From Streptomonospora nanhaiensis (GTDB taxonomy: Bacteria; Actinomycetota; Actinomycetes; Streptosporangiales; Streptosporangiaceae): a stretch of 64,000 nt of DNA. Under the pieces are notes generated by a model. That model was not told the DNA's origin. It made no database searches and was given only the letters and a program-made list of their open reading frames with translations. The stretch spans positions 4,836,001 through 4,900,000 of the forward strand of contig NZ_CP113264.1 of assembly GCF_026642255.1 (NCBI RefSeq), given 5' to 3'. The position numbers and the translations under genes are program-made. Position 1 is the stretch's first letter. Every line of letters begins with the position of its first letter. Of the stretch, positions 33,084 through 41,757 are shown in pieces.

Positions 33084-33259
33084 CGGGTGCTGCGGGGGCA
33101 CGGCGCACCGGCGGGGCGGTGCCGGACCCCGGGTACGGAGGGGCCCGCCACCGCCGCAGAGGCCCTGGCGCGCCCGCGGTGCCGGGACGCGGGGGGCGGG
33201 GGCTCGGGCCGCCCCGGCGCACGCGGCCCCGGGACGGCCGCCGGAACGCGGCCCGCGGC

Positions 33260-34063
33260 TCAGCGGGGCCCGCCGCTCCCCCGCTTCGGCGGCAGGGGGA
33301 CGAACGCGCTGGTGCGCCGGGCGTAGTCGGCCCAGCCGGGCCGTCCCGCCATGTGCTCGTCCAGCAGGCGCTGTCCCGACCCGCGGGTGAGGAGGTAGGT
33401 CATCACCAGCGGCGCGGGCAGCGTGAGCAGCACCCACCACGAGCCGTCCAGGGCGACCAGGAACAGCCCCCACCACACGCAGGCGTCGCCGAAGTAGTTG
33501 GGGTGGCGCGTCCACGCCCACAGTCCCCGGTCCATGATCCGACCCCGGTTGGCCGGGTCGCGCTTGAACCGGGTCAGCTGGGCGTCGCCGACCGACTCGA
33601 ACACGAACCCCGCCAGCCACACGAGCACGCCGAGGGCGGCGAGCGGGCCGAGCGGGGCGGTGGTGTGCGCGGCCGCCTGGACCGGCAGGGCGACCAACAG
33701 GACCAGGGCGCCCTGGAGGAGGTAGACGATCCGCAGGGCGTACAGGCGCGGGTTGCCGGGGGCCCGGGAGAGCAGGCGCTCGTAGCGCGGGTCCTCTCCC
33801 TTGCCCCGGCCCCGCCGGCCGATGTGGACGGCCAGGCGCACGCCCCACACGGCGGTGAGCCCGAACAGGAGCCAGACGCGGACCGGGTCGCCGGTCGCGG
33901 TCAGGACACAGGCCGCCGCGACCAGGACGAACGCCGCCCCCCAGGCCGCGTCCACGACGCTGTGCCGCCCCACGCGCAGGCCGACGGCGAAGGTCGCGGG
34001 CATGAGCGCGGCCACGGCCGCGGCGGACACGGCCAGGGTGGGGAGGAGCGCGGCGGCGCTCAC
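33260..34063 (-). CDS. DUF1295 membrane protein (steroid 5-alpha-reductase-like)
   Basis: 267 residues with about six membrane helices. The C-terminal signature includes GRIMDRGLWAWTRHPNYFGD, ACVWWGLFLVALDGSWWVLL and RGSGQRLLDEHMAGRPGWAD, typical of DUF1295/ICMT-like enzymes that use a lipid substrate and NADPH. The GTG start overlaps the upstream cyclopropane-synthase stop (GTGA). Last gene of the five-gene lipid operon; in related clusters such proteins are thought to modify or reduce methylated fatty-acyl chains. Exact reaction unknown. Confidence 0.85.
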   Translation of the reverse strand: MSAAALLPTLAVSAAAVAALMPATFAVGLRVGRHSVVDAAWGAAFVLVAAACVLTATGDPVRVWLLFGLTAVWGVRLAVHIGRRGRGKGEDPRYERLLSRAPGNPRLYALRIVYLLQGALVLLVALPVQAAAHTTAPLGPLAALGVLVWLAGFVFESVGDAQLTRFKRDPANRGRIMDRGLWAWTRHPNYFGDACVWWGLFLVALDGSWWVLLTLPAPLVMTYLLTRGSGQRLLDEHMAGRPGWADYARRTSAFVPLPPKRGSGGPR

Positions 34064-35487
34064 CGGGCGCCCCCGCAGGGCTCCCCGGCCCCGGCCGTCC
34101 CACCGGAACCGGCGGGACGGCAGGCCCCCTGCGCGCGGGCGTGCCCGGAGGGGGACGGGGTGCGGCCGGGCCGTACGGCGAGGACCTGGTCCACGCCCAT
34201 GCGCCCCTCCTCGAAGGCCAGCGCTCCCCCGGCCAGGTAGAGCCGCCACACGCGCGCCGACTCGGCGCCCACCAGGTCCACCAGCTCCCCGTGGCGGCGC
34301 TCCAGCTCGGCGGACCAGGCGCGGGCGGTGCGCACGTAGTGCTCGCGCATGGCCCGCACGCCCCGCACCTCCAGCCCGGCGTCCTCCAGCAGGCCGACCG
34401 TCTCCCCGACCGGACGCATGTGCATGTCGGGGGCGATGTAGCGCTCGATGAACGGGCCCCCTCCCGGGTGCCTGCCGCGCCGGGACATCTGCTGGAGGAG
34501 CAGGCGCCCGCCGGGCCGCAGCCGCGCGCGCAGGGCGCGGGCGAAGGACGCGTACCCGTCGCGCCCCACGTGCTCGCCCATCTCGATGGAGGCGACGGCG
34601 TCGAAGCCCGTGTCGTCCACGTCCCCGTAGTGCTGGAGCCGGACCTCGACCAGGCCGTCGAGCCCCTCCGCGCGGGCGCGGTCGGCGACGTGGTCGCGCT
34701 GGCGGGCGGACAGGGTGACGGCGGTGACCGCCGCCCCGTGGTGCCGGGCGGCGTACAGGGCGAGGGAGCCCCAGCCGCAGCCGACGTCGAGGAGGCGGTC
34801 GCCCTCGGACAGGCCGAGTTCGGAGCACACCAGGGCGAGTTTGTCCCGCTGGGCGTCGGCGAGGGTGTAGCCGGGGTCGTCGCTGGTCCAGTAGGCGCAC
34901 GAGTAGGCCATGGACTCGTCCAGGAGGAGTTCGTACAGGTCGTTGCCGGCGTCGTAGTGGTGGGCGATGGCGGCCGCGTCGCGTGCGCGCGAGTGGCGGC
35001 GCCCCCTCAGTGCGGCCTCGGCGGAGGGCGCGGGCGGGGGCGGACCGACCACGCCCAGGGCCACGAGCGCGCGGGCTGCCCTGGCGGCCTCCACCGGCCC
35101 GGGCAGGGAGGTCCCGTGGCGGGCGACGCTCGCCCAGGCGCGGCGCAGCCCGTCGGTGAGGTCGCCCTCGACGTCGAGCGAGCCGGTGACGTAGGCGCGC
35201 GCGAGTCCGAGTTCTCCGGGGCGGGCCAGGACGTGGCGCACGGCGTCGCGGTCGCGCAGGACCACGCGCGGCGCGTCGGCGGGTCCGGCCTCGCTGCCGT
35301 CCCAGGCGCGCAGCCGGACGGGCATGACCCCGTTGAACAGGCCGGCGACGAGGGGCGCGAGGAAGTGGGCGGCGCCGCGCGGGGCGGAGGTCCCCGCCCC
35401 CGGTCCCCCCGCCGCACCGGGCGCCGGGACGGTCGCCGCGGTCGTGCCGACAGGGTCGGTGGTCGCGGTGGTGGTATCGGTGGTCAC
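34060..35487 (-). CDS. Cyclopropane-fatty-acyl-phospholipid synthase-like methyltransferase
   Basis: 475 residues from a GTG overlapping the previous stop. N-terminal lipid-binding region of about 190 residues, then a SAM-binding domain: YDAGNDLYELLLDESMAYSC, SEGDRLLDVGCGWGSLALYA, VTAVTLSARQRD and FDAVASIEMGEHVG, the standard CFA/Mma motif series. The C-terminus after ALAFEEGRMGVDQVL is Pro/Gly-rich and low-complexity. It probably transfers a methylene or methyl group to unsaturated acyl chains in membrane lipids. The second CFA-like gene of the operon, diverged from the first. Confidence 0.9.
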   Translation of the reverse strand: MTTDTTTATTDPVGTTAATVPAPGAAGGPGAGTSAPRGAAHFLAPLVAGLFNGVMPVRLRAWDGSEAGPADAPRVVLRDRDAVRHVLARPGELGLARAYVTGSLDVEGDLTDGLRRAWASVARHGTSLPGPVEAARAARALVALGVVGPPPPAPSAEAALRGRRHSRARDAAAIAHHYDAGNDLYELLLDESMAYSCAYWTSDDPGYTLADAQRDKLALVCSELGLSEGDRLLDVGCGWGSLALYAARHHGAAVTAVTLSARQRDHVADRARAEGLDGLVEVRLQHYGDVDDTGFDAVASIEMGEHVGRDGYASFARALRARLRPGGRLLLQQMSRRGRHPGGGPFIERYIAPDMHMRPVGETVGLLEDAGLEVRGVRAMREHYVRTARAWSAELERRHGELVDLVGAESARVWRLYLAGGALAFEEGRMGVDQVLAVRPGRTPSPSGHARAQGACRPAGSGGTAGAGEPCGGAR

Positions 35488-36747
35488 CGGGCATGCTCCA
35501 TGATGATCTGCTCGACGTCGATGATCCCGGACAGGAATCCGGCCTCGCAGTAGGCGAGGTAGAAGAACCACATGCGGCGGAAGGTGTCGTCGAAGCCGAG
35601 TTCGCGGACCCTGTCCGCCGCTCCGTCGAAGCTCTCCCGCCACACGCGCAGGGTGTCGGCGTAGTCGCGGCCGAAGGACAGCCGGTCGACGACCGCGAGG
35701 GAGGTGCGGGCCCGCAGCTGCTCATGGACGGCGGTGACCGAGGGGATGAGCCCGCCGGGGAAGACGTACTTGTGCATCCAGGTGTAGGAGCCGCGCGAGG
35801 CCCGCATCATGCCGTGCTCCATGGTGATGCTCTGGAGGGCCACCCGGCCCCCGGGCCGGACCAGCCGGTCCAGGGCCGCGAAGTAGACCGGCCAGTAGCG
35901 TTCGCCGACGGCCTCGACCATCTCCACACTGACGACGGCGTCGTGGACGCCCCGCACGTCGCGGTAGTCGCACAGTTCGACCTCGACCAGGTCGGCGACC
36001 CCGGCGTCGGCGACGCGGGCGCGCGCCAGGTCGCGCTGTTCGGCGGAGAGGGTGACGGTGGTGACGCGGGCGCCCCGGCGGGCGGCCCGGATCGCGAGCT
36101 CGCCCCAGCCGGTGCCGATCTCCAGCAGGCGGGTGCCCGCGGTGACCCGGGCGCCGTCCAGCAGGCGGTCGATCTTGCGCTCCTGGGCCCGGGCGAGCGT
36201 CTCCCGGTCGCGCGGCTCGTCCCCGGCGAACAGGCCGGACGAGTAGGTCATCGTCCGGTCCAGGAAGACCGCGAACAGGTCGTTGGACAGGTCGTAGTGG
36301 TGGCTGATGTGGCGGCGCGCGCCCGCCCGGGTGTTGCGGTCCGAGGGGGGCCGCCGCGGCAGGGTGACGTGGCGCAGCGGCTGGAGGGGCCGCGGCACGA
36401 GGTTCGCGTAGTCCCCCGCCAGGCGGGTGAGCAGGGCGACGGGGTCGGGCGAGTCCCACTCGCCCGCCATGTAGGACTCCCCGAAGCCGATGAGTCCGCC
36501 GGCGGCCAGGCGCCGGTGGAAGGCGTCCGGGTCGCGCAGCCATAGGACCGGGGCCCCGGCGCGGTCACCCCCCGGGTCCGGGCCGGGGTCCTCGGGCCCG
36601 GTGTGCACGCGGACGCCCGCGCGCGGCGGCGTACCCGGTGAGGGCGCGGGCCGCGAGGGCGCGCAGGGGGACGCCGGGGACCCGGGCCACGTCGGGCCAT
36701 CTGCGGGCGTCCAGGGCCTGCGGCGTGTGGGGACTGGTCGTGGTCAT
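35484..36747 (-). CDS. Cyclopropane-fatty-acyl-phospholipid synthase, apparent N-terminal frameshift
   Basis: SAM motifs are intact: HHYDLSNDLFAVFLDRTMTY, TRLLEIGTGWGELAIRAARR, VTTVTLSAEQRD, VSVEMVEAVGERYWPVYFAA and the C-terminal MWFFYLAYCEAGFLSGIIDV. The natural start is ATG 36745-36747, overlapping the DUF1365 stop (ATGA) and encoding MTTTSPHTPQALDARRWPD and RALAARALTGYAAAR. That frame is left within the CCCGCGCGCGG run at 36616-36626; restoring two bases joins it to VHTGPEDPGPDPGG. The continuing frame could also start at GTG 36608 (374 residues) with no good ribosome site. Sequencing error, real mutation or slippage are all possible. Confidence 0.8.
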
Positions 36748-37508
36748 GACCGTGCTGCCTTCCGTTCCTCTGTGCTGGGCGGCGGCCCGTCGGGGCGGGG
36801 CCGGACGGGCAGGCCGCGCAAGTGGAGTGCGACGCCCTGGACGCGGATGCGCAGGGCTCCGACCAGGGGTGCGAGGGGGTACCGCAGCGCCCGCAGGAGC
36901 AGGGACGCGGCGGTGGCGGGGCGCCGGACGCCGTGCACGGAGGCCGTGAAGGGGGGCCGGCCCTCGCGGTGCAGGGCGATGGTGAGGGCGAGTCGCTCGC
37001 CCGGTTCGGGGAGGCTGACGCGGTAGTGGCCGTCGACGTCGTTGAACGGCGACACGTACAGCGCCTTGCCGGTCCGCGCACGGCCGCGCCCGTCCACCTC
37101 CAGCAGGTAGCGGTGGCGTCCGCCGTAGGTGTTGTGGACCTCGGCGACGACGCGGGCGAGGCGGCCGTCGCGGTGGTGGCACCAGTAGACGGTCAGGGGG
37201 TTGAACACATGGCCGAGGACCCGGGCGTGGGCGAGCATGAGCACGCGTCCGCCCTCCAGGTCGACGCCGTGCTCGGCGAGGTAGCCGTCGATGTCCGCGC
37301 GCGGCGGCCCTGCGGGGGCGCCCCCGGCCGGTCCGTGGTCGGCGGCGCGGAACCCGGCCAGGAGGCGCAGCGGCAGCGGCGGGCGCGGCAGGTCGTCCAG
37401 GTCGACCAGCCAGTAGTAGGTGCGGTGGGCGAAGGCGTTGCGCACGGGTTCGACGCGCACGTGGCGCACGGTCGCCTCGTACAGGGCGGGCGCGGGTGCG
37501 GGCCTCAC
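36744..37508 (-). CDS. DUF1365 family protein
   Basis: 254 residues. Conserved stretches are YEATVRHVRVEPVRNAFAHR, TYYWLVDLDD, HARVLGHVFNPLTVYWCHHR, VVAEVHNTYGGRHRYLLEVD and YVSPFNDVDGHYRVSLPEPG, diagnostic of DUF1365, always found with CFA synthases and FAD oxidoreductases. A cytosolic soluble protein with a proposed role in lipid modification. The GTG start overlaps the oxidoreductase stop (GTGA) and the end overlaps the CFA start (ATGA). Confidence 0.9.
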   Translation of the reverse strand: MRPAPAPALYEATVRHVRVEPVRNAFAHRTYYWLVDLDDLPRPPLPLRLLAGFRAADHGPAGGAPAGPPRADIDGYLAEHGVDLEGGRVLMLAHARVLGHVFNPLTVYWCHHRDGRLARVVAEVHNTYGGRHRYLLEVDGRGRARTGKALYVSPFNDVDGHYRVSLPEPGERLALTIALHREGRPPFTASVHGVRRPATAASLLLRALRYPLAPLVGALRIRVQGVALHLRGLPVRPRPDGPPPSTEERKAARS

Positions 37509-38965
37509 CAGAGGGTCCCCAGGGAGGCGGCGGCCCGGACGCCCGACGCGCAGCCGTCCTCGTGGAAGCCCCAGCCGTGGTGGGCGCCGGCGAACGCGAC
37601 CACGCCGTCGTCGAGTTCCGGCAGCCGGCGCTGCGCGGCCAGGGAGGCGGGCGTGTAGACGGGGTGGGCGTAGTCGGCGGCGGCCACGACCCGGGCGGGG
37701 TCGACCCTGTCGGTCCCGTTGAGGGTGACCACGTACTGGTCGGCGGCGTCCAGGCCCTGGAGCCGGTTCATGTGGTAGCTGACCCGCACGGGGTCCCGGT
37801 CGGGTTCGCAGGAGGCGAGCCGGTGGTTCCAGCTGGCCCAGGTGGAGCGGTCGCGGGGCAGCACGGAGGTGTCGGTGTGCAGCAGGGTCGGGTTGCGGGA
37901 GTAGCCGAAGGCCCCCAGGACCTCGCGCTCGGCGTCGGTGGGGCGTTCGAGCAGGGCGAGGGCCTGGTCGGCGTGGGTGGCGACGACCGCCGCGTCGAAG
38001 TCGAGGGTGTCGGTGGGGGTGCGCAGGCGCACGCCGTCGGCGGTGCGGGCCAGGGAGCGGACGGGGCTGCCGGTGCGCACCGCGTGCAGGTTCCCGGCGA
38101 TGCGCTCGACGTAGGAGCCGGAGCCGCCCACGACGGTGCGCCAGCGGGGCGAGCCCCACACGCCGAGCATCCCGTGGTTGGCGAGGAAGGCGAAGAGGTA
38201 GCGGGCGGGGTAGTCGGTGGCGGCGCCGGGCGGGCACGACCAGACCGCCGAGACCAGGGGGAGGAGGAAGTGGGCCCTCATGTACGGGCTGAACCCGTGC
38301 CGGTGGACGAACTCGCCGAGCGTGGGCTCGTCCGTGCCCGGCCGCGCCCCGGGCGGGAGCGTGCCGGGCGGGAGCGTGCCGGGCGGGAGCGTGCCGGAGG
38401 AGGGGGTCCGGCGGCCCGCCGGGCGGCGGACCCCGCGTGTGCCCCGCCCGGCCCCCCGCACGCGCGTCCCGGCGGTTGCACCGCCGTGCGCGGCCCTCTC
38501 CCCCTCGTCGGCGCCGTCCGGGGCGGAGGCCAGCAGGCCCCGGGCGGCGCGGTGGAAGCGGGGGATCTCGGCGAGCATCCGCAGGTAGGCGGGGCCGCGG
38601 CGGGAGCGGTTGGGCAGCATGGCGCGCAGCCCGCGCGCACCCGCGTACTCCAGGCCGCAGCCGTCGCAGCTGACCGACATGCTCATCTCGGTGGGCTGCG
38701 TGCGCACGCCGAGTTCGTCGAACAGGCGCAGCAGACGGGGGTAGGTCCGGCGGTTGTGCACGATGAAGCCGCTGTCGATCCGGAGCTCCCCGCCGCCCGC
38801 GTCGGCCACCCGGTGGGTGTGGGCGTGCCCGCCCAGGCGGTCGTCGGCCTCCAGCAGGGTGACGTCGTCGTCCCGGTTCAGGATGTGCGCCGCCGTCAGT
38901 CCGGCGACCCCCGACCCGATGACGGCGACGCGGCGCCGCCGGAGGGTGTGCTGCCCTGTGCCCAT
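37505..38965 (-). CDS. FAD-dependent amine-oxidase-like oxidoreductase
   Basis: 486 residues. The dinucleotide motif VAVIGSGVAGLTAAHILN and the acidic LLEADDRLGGHAHTH begin the protein; DSGFIVHNRRTYPRLLRLF and VVATHADQALALLERPTDAE are typical of the NAD/FAD protein paired with DUF1365 and CFA synthase. The C-terminus VVAFAGAHHGWGFHEDGCAS is the second FAD contact. Around residues 190-205 an insertion contains three 5-residue GTLPP-type repeats encoded by a 15-bp tandem repeat. First gene of the operon: it may desaturate or oxidise methylated acyl chains, as proposed for furan-fatty-acid pathways. Confidence 0.9.
   Translation of the reverse strand: MGTGQHTLRRRRVAVIGSGVAGLTAAHILNRDDDVTLLEADDRLGGHAHTHRVADAGGGELRIDSGFIVHNRRTYPRLLRLFDELGVRTQPTEMSMSVSCDGCGLEYAGARGLRAMLPNRSRRGPAYLRMLAEIPRFHRAARGLLASAPDGADEGERAAHGGATAGTRVRGAGRGTRGVRRPAGRRTPSSGTLPPGTLPPGTLPPGARPGTDEPTLGEFVHRHGFSPYMRAHFLLPLVSAVWSCPPGAATDYPARYLFAFLANHGMLGVWGSPRWRTVVGGSGSYVERIAGNLHAVRTGSPVRSLARTADGVRLRTPTDTLDFDAAVVATHADQALALLERPTDAEREVLGAFGYSRNPTLLHTDTSVLPRDRSTWASWNHRLASCEPDRDPVRVSYHMNRLQGLDAADQYVVTLNGTDRVDPARVVAAADYAHPVYTPASLAAQRRLPELDDGVVAFAGAHHGWGFHEDGCASGVRAAASLGTLW
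38351..38395. repeat. 15-bp tandem repeat, three copies
   Basis: GGGCGGGAGCGTGCC is repeated exactly three times (38351-38365, 38366-38380, 38381-38395) inside the oxidoreductase gene, encoding a Pro/Gly/Thr linker. Length is a multiple of three, so copy-number change keeps the frame. Confidence 0.9.
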
Positions 38966-39494
38966 GCGTCCTCACTCACGTGTGCGATGTGGTGTGGGTG
39001 ATTCGGCGCGGACGGGACCGCGGATTGGTCCGGATGGCGATGAAATGGGGTCGGGGCGTGGCCGGGGGGCGACAGGCCCGGCACGGGCACGGCCGGCGGC
39101 GAGGAGCGTGCGACCGGGCCGCGCGTGCGGCACGGACACGGTCGGGGCGGGGGCGTGTGCCCGGACGGAGCCCGGCCGGACCGCTGTCGCGCGGGGCGGG
39201 CCGCGCCGGCCGCCCCCTGTGGGAAGCCCGCGGGGCGCGCACCGGGGGACGCGGGGCCGGTCCCCGGCGTGGCACCGGCAGGTCGGGCCCCGTGAAACAG
39301 GACACCTCCGAGCGGGGGTTCCCGCGCCGACCGGCGGGGACGGAACCGGTGCGCGGGCGGTCCGCATCCCCGGTCACCACGGCGTCCTCCCGACCGCGGG
39401 GACCCCGGGTCCGGCCCCGCGCGGCCCCTCCCCGCGGTCGGACGCCGGGCGCGCCCTTATGGACATCTCACCCCTCGCACACCACTCTGGGGCC
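38966..39494. other. Intergenic region between divergent transcription units
   Basis: 529 bp between the leftward lipid operon and the rightward PAP2-kinase gene. No reading frame with coding character or ribosome site was found. The right end offers an upstream in-frame ATG (39459) for the next gene. The left end must carry the lipid-operon promoter, but no consensus is clear. Confidence 0.5.
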
Positions 39495-40973
39495 ATGAGG
39501 CTTCTGAGGCGTCTACAGACGACGGACAAGAGGATCTACGACCGGGTGACCGGGATGGGGATGCCACTTCTGGACCCGTACACGCCCAAGTTCGTCCAGG
39601 CCACCGACAACATGGCCCCCTGGTTCGTGATATCGGCGACCCTGGCGGTCAGCGGCGGGCCGCGCCTGCGGCGCACGGCGCTGCGGGCGATCATCGCCGC
39701 CGGGACCGCCAACGGGGTCTCCGCCGTGGTCAAGCAGCTCACCAGGAGGATCCGCCCGGACAACTCCGCGGTGCCGAAGGCGCGCACGCCCTACAAGCAC
39801 TACGGCAGCTCGTCGTTCCCCTCCGGGCACACCGCGGCCGCGGTCGCGTTCGCGGGCGGGGTCATGGCGGACGCGCCCCGGCCGCTGTCGGCGCTGGCCG
39901 CGCTCCTCGCGAGCGGGGTGGCGTTCTCCCGCGTGCACAGCGGCGTCCACTACCCGGGGGACGTCCTGGGCGGGATAGCCATCGGGACAGGCGCGGCGAT
40001 GCTGGCGCGCAAGATGCTCCCGGCCCGGCCCGAACTGGTCTTCGGCGCCCACGCGGTGGCCGACGGCGTGGCGGACGTGGACTCCGAGGGCTCCGGGACG
40101 ACCGTGGTGGTCAACCCGCGCTCCGCCGCGGGCGCGGTGCCGGGACTGAGCAGCGCCGACGTCACCAGCCGGGTCGCCCGGGCCCTGCCCAAGGCGCGGA
40201 TCATCCCGATGTCGGCGGACGACGACGTCTCCGCCGTCCTGGACGAGGCCGCGCGGACCTCGGACGTCCTGGCGATCGCGGGGGGCGACGGCACGGTCAA
40301 CGCCGCGGCCAAGGCGGCGCTCGACCACGGGCGCCCGCTGCTGGTGCTCCCGACCGGCACCCTCAACAACTTCGCCCGCACGCTGGGGCTGACGTCGGTC
40401 GACATCGCGTTGCGGGCCTTCTCCGACGGGCGGCTGGCCCGGGTGGACGTGGGCGAGGTGGACGGGAGGATCTTCCTCAACACCGCGTCGTTCGGCTCCT
40501 ACCCGCGCATGGTGGAACGGCGGGACGCGTGGGCAGGCCGGATCGGCAAGTGGCCCGCGTTCGCGCTGGCCCTGTGGCAGGACCTGTGGGAGGTGAACCC
40601 GACCCCGGCGCTCGTGGACGGGCGCCCGACCCTGGTGTGGTGGGCGTTCGTGGGCAACGGGCGCTACCGCACGCACGCCCGGGTGCCCGCCCTGCGCGAG
40701 CGGCTCGACGACGGGTGCCTGGACGTGCGGGTGCTCAGCGCGCGGGAGCCGTTCCCCCGTCTGCGCGCCCTCGCGGACGTCCTCCTCGGAGAGATCACGC
40801 AGCGCGACGGCTACGTGGAGCGGCTGACCACCGGGCTCACCCTGTCGATCCCCTCCGAGCCGAGGCTGCTCGCCGTGGACGGCGAGGTGCTGGAGGGCTC
40901 GGAGAACGTCCGTTTCACCAAGCGGCCGGGGGCACTGCAGGTGTTCGTGCCCGCCATGGGCTCGGGGGCCTGA
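39495..40973 (+). CDS. PAP2 phosphatase-lipid kinase fusion
   Basis: 492 residues joining two enzymes. Residues 1-190 are a PAP2 phosphatase with the motifs KQLTRRIRPDN, SSFPSGHTAAAV and SRVHSGVHYPGDV, plus hydrophobic helices. From about residue 205 there is a diacylglycerol/sphingosine-kinase-like domain: TTVVVNPRSAAG, the ATP site AIAGGDGTVNAAA, LVLPTGTLNNFAR and the C-terminal FTKRPGALQVFVP. The fusion could interconvert phosphorylated and free lipid head groups at the membrane. Start uncertain: ATG 39495 is used, ATG 39459 adds 12 residues. Confidence 0.88.
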   Translation: MRLLRRLQTTDKRIYDRVTGMGMPLLDPYTPKFVQATDNMAPWFVISATLAVSGGPRLRRTALRAIIAAGTANGVSAVVKQLTRRIRPDNSAVPKARTPYKHYGSSSFPSGHTAAAVAFAGGVMADAPRPLSALAALLASGVAFSRVHSGVHYPGDVLGGIAIGTGAAMLARKMLPARPELVFGAHAVADGVADVDSEGSGTTVVVNPRSAAGAVPGLSSADVTSRVARALPKARIIPMSADDDVSAVLDEAARTSDVLAIAGGDGTVNAAAKAALDHGRPLLVLPTGTLNNFARTLGLTSVDIALRAFSDGRLARVDVGEVDGRIFLNTASFGSYPRMVERRDAWAGRIGKWPAFALALWQDLWEVNPTPALVDGRPTLVWWAFVGNGRYRTHARVPALRERLDDGCLDVRVLSAREPFPRLRALADVLLGEITQRDGYVERLTTGLTLSIPSEPRLLAVDGEVLEGSENVRFTKRPGALQVFVPAMGSGA

Positions 40974-41000
40974 CCGGGCCCCGCCCCGGGGGCGGCCCCG

Positions 41001-41447
41001 TCAGCGGCGACGGCGGGAGCCGCACCGGTCGGCGTCGGAGTCGCAGTCCAGGAGCAGGCTCAGCCCTGCGCCCAGGAGCCAGGAGTCCTTGGCCAGGGGG
41101 AGCCCGTCCTGCGTGGGACGCAGGCTCTGGGGACGGCGCATGCCCGGGGTGCGCAGATACAGGCCGAGGAGGGACGCCCCGAACGCAGTGAGGCCGGCGC
41201 CCGCGAGGCGGCTGGGCACGACCGGGAGGAGCAGGGCGGTGCCCAGGGCGATCTCCCCGGCGGACAGCAGCCGCACGAACGTGGTGGGGTCGACCTTGCT
41301 CAGGAAGGGGTAGGTCCCGACCGCCATGCCGTGCATGCCCTCGGCCGCCTCCCCCTCGACGCCGCGCTTGTCCAGCCCGGAGTTGAGGATGAACGCCCCC
41401 GTGATGATCCGCAGGGGCAGGTCGCGTGTCTTGAAGGGCAGCTGCAT
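41001..41447 (-). CDS. DoxX-like membrane protein
   Basis: 148 residues, four hydrophobic helices: LPLRIITGAFILNSGLDK, FVRLLSAGEIALGTALLLP, LTAFGASLLGLYLR and SWLLGAGLSLLL. This matches DoxX/SURF4-like small membrane proteins whose members include thiosulfate:quinone oxidoreductase subunits and redox-related proteins. The C-terminal DCDSDADRC tail is cytosolic. GGAGAGACC precedes the ATG. Convergent with the PAP2-kinase gene, 27 bp apart. Confidence 0.75.
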   Translation of the reverse strand: MQLPFKTRDLPLRIITGAFILNSGLDKRGVEGEAAEGMHGMAVGTYPFLSKVDPTTFVRLLSAGEIALGTALLLPVVPSRLAGAGLTAFGASLLGLYLRTPGMRRPQSLRPTQDGLPLAKDSWLLGAGLSLLLDCDSDADRCGSRRRR

Positions 41448-41757
41448 GGTCTCTCCGTGCCTGGTGGGATGAGTTACCTTCAGTCACGAAAATGCTACCC
41501 ATCGCCGGACGCGGTGGCGGGGACGACCCGCCGGGGCGCGGGACCCGCGCCTGTCGGCCCGGCGGGCCCCGCCGGGCCGGGGTGTCCGCGCGATCGGCCC
41601 CGTGCCGCCGCCCCGACGGGCCCCGGGAAAGGGGCGCGCACGGGCCCGGACCGCGTGCCCACGGACCCCGGGCTCCCCAGGGGCCACGGCCTCGCACGGT
41701 GACCGGGCCGGGGCGCCGCCCCCGACGTCGTAGGGGCGCACACCCGGGGACCCCGGG
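41448..41757. other. Intergenic region, no gene seen
   Basis: 310 bp upstream of the DoxX-like gene and downstream of the Tad operon's last gene. GTTACCTTCAGTCACGAAAA near 41473-41492 is a less G+C-rich stretch and could hold the DoxX promoter. No coding frame with ribosome site was identified. Confidence 0.4.

Noticed and set aside
33260..35725. 821-codon reading of the DUF1295 gene
   Set aside because: Only the last 267 codons show protein-family features; the upstream part runs out of frame through the cyclopropane-synthase gene, and a GTGA start overlap fits the operon pattern.
40974..41000. Terminator between the PAP2-kinase and DoxX-like genes
   Set aside because: G+C-rich partial pairing exists (CCGCCC with GGGCGG), but the stem is short and imperfect, so it is not listed.
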